From IMG/VR virus record IMGVR_UViG_3300006789_000218, positions 1 to 21,379 of that record: a stretch of DNA of 21,379 nt; one strand, 5' to 3'. The notes beneath the pieces were generated by a model. That model did not search any database and was not told where the DNA came from. It saw only the letters and a program-made list of their open reading frames with translations. This DNA comes from a virus. This document shows positions 20,900 through 21,379 of the stretch, in pieces. A program made the position numbers and the translations under genes. Position 1 is the stretch's first letter, and each line of letters begins with the position of its first letter.

Positions 20900-21379
20900 A
20901 TGACAAATTCGTATTTAGTCTGTAAAGTCGGTAAAGATGATGTTCAAGTTATTATCGATGGACTACCAAAAAGTATCTCGAAACAATTTAAAGAAGCAGA
21001 TCAAGTTGTAACACTTGCTCGTAACTTTAATATGTCGAAAGATCAAGATGAACGTAACGCAATACTGGAGAAAGTAAAAACCTTACTTACACCAGCAAAC
21101 CGTATTCAGCACGCAACTGATGGTCGATTTGAGTTTGATGGAGGAAATAAAATGTATCTTAAAGGTACTACGGATCCTATTCCGAATTTCTTAGCAAAAA
21201 AACTCATGAAATGGCTTGAAGAAGGTGTGCCGTTAACTGGTTTGATTAATTTCTGGAAGCACCTATTACTAAATCCTGATAAAGCTGTTAGAAGACAGCT
21301 ATATGGGTTTTTAGAGCATAATGGGCACCCTATTACAGAAAAAGGTTATTTCTTAGCTTATAAAGCTTGTAAAGTCAAA
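20900..21379 (+). CDS. rIIB: rIIB-like protein, C-terminus off the window
   Basis: ATG at 20900 opens a frame that stays open for 160 codons to the right edge. The sequence has T4 rIIB character: an N-terminal helical region, then a domain with FLEHNGHPITEKGYFLAYKACKV near residues ~138-159, which matches the rIIB family signature of aromatic-flanked Ala-Tyr-Lys. Located 17 nt after rIIA, it would complete an rIIA/rIIB pair that protects the infection from host or prophage exclusion. Truncated by the window. Confidence 0.85.
   Translation, partial: MTNSYLVCKVGKDDVQVIIDGLPKSISKQFKEADQVVTLARNFNMSKDQDERNAILEKVKTLLTPANRIQHATDGRFEFDGGNKMYLKGTTDPIPNFLAKKLMKWLEEGVPLTGLINFWKHLLLNPDKAVRRQLYGFLEHNGHPITEKGYFLAYKACKVK

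Noticed and set aside
1-21379. Integrase, transposase or attachment sites
   Set aside because: No such gene, terminal inverted repeat or target duplication is seen, so no mobile-element or lysogeny claim is made.

Overview
The window looks like a piece of a low-GC, double-stranded DNA phage (or prophage) genome from a Bacteroidota host. The phage assignment rests on a T7/PolI-type DNA polymerase, a DnaB-like helicase, a Toprim primase, a Sak4-like recombinase with an SSB-like neighbour, T4 rIIA/rIIB-like proteins, a phage tRNA, and densely packed genes with 1-4 nt overlaps. The host assignment is inference: starts lack clear Shine-Dalgarno sequences and lie in A-rich context, and several intergenic spots carry the Bacteroidota -7 box TAnnTTTG (complement of 3170-3177; 7326-7333; 14039-14046; 20888-20895). 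No integrase, lysin, terminase or portal is visible here, so lifestyle and family cannot be fixed.

Layout. 1-3119 is a leftward, probably late/structural operon: an unknown 131-aa protein, a tRNA(CAU) with initiator-like features, a 109-aa protein, an HU/IHF-like protein, a 136-aa protein and a large Cys-rich virion-type protein that runs off the left edge. 3120-3340 is the divergent control region. 3340-6471 is unusual. It holds only four small or medium genes (a 94-aa protein, a 47-aa zinc-ribbon, a 241-aa protein and a 77-aa two-TM protein), separated by long gene-free stretches full of strong stem-loops and intrinsic terminators. Three of these stretches begin with near-identical 34-bp modules placed directly behind a terminator. 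I read this as a cluster of small structured non-coding RNAs, and it is the best candidate in the window for something undescribed.

6472-7319 holds four small rightward genes, including a lipoprotein followed by a TM/coiled-coil protein (spanin-like architecture). A promoter and a 93-nt tRNA-like element come next. 7514-21379 is the rightward replication and nucleotide module: class II (B12-dependent) ribonucleotide reductase, a membrane microprotein, family A DNA polymerase, SF2 helicase, a second structured RNA region, zinc-ribbon and unknown small proteins, DnaB-like helicase, a DUF-type protein, Sak4-like ATPase, SSB-like protein, Toprim primase, rIIA and the start of rIIB.

How it fits together. 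The RNR makes dNTPs; the primase and DnaB-like helicase prime and unwind; PolA with its proofreading domain copies; the SF2 helicase, Sak4-like protein and SSB-like protein handle recombination and single strands; rIIA/rIIB probably protect against host exclusion. The RNA-rich region between the two operons is where I would look for new biology. RNA structures were found by eye from complementary segments; no folding energies or covariation were computed.
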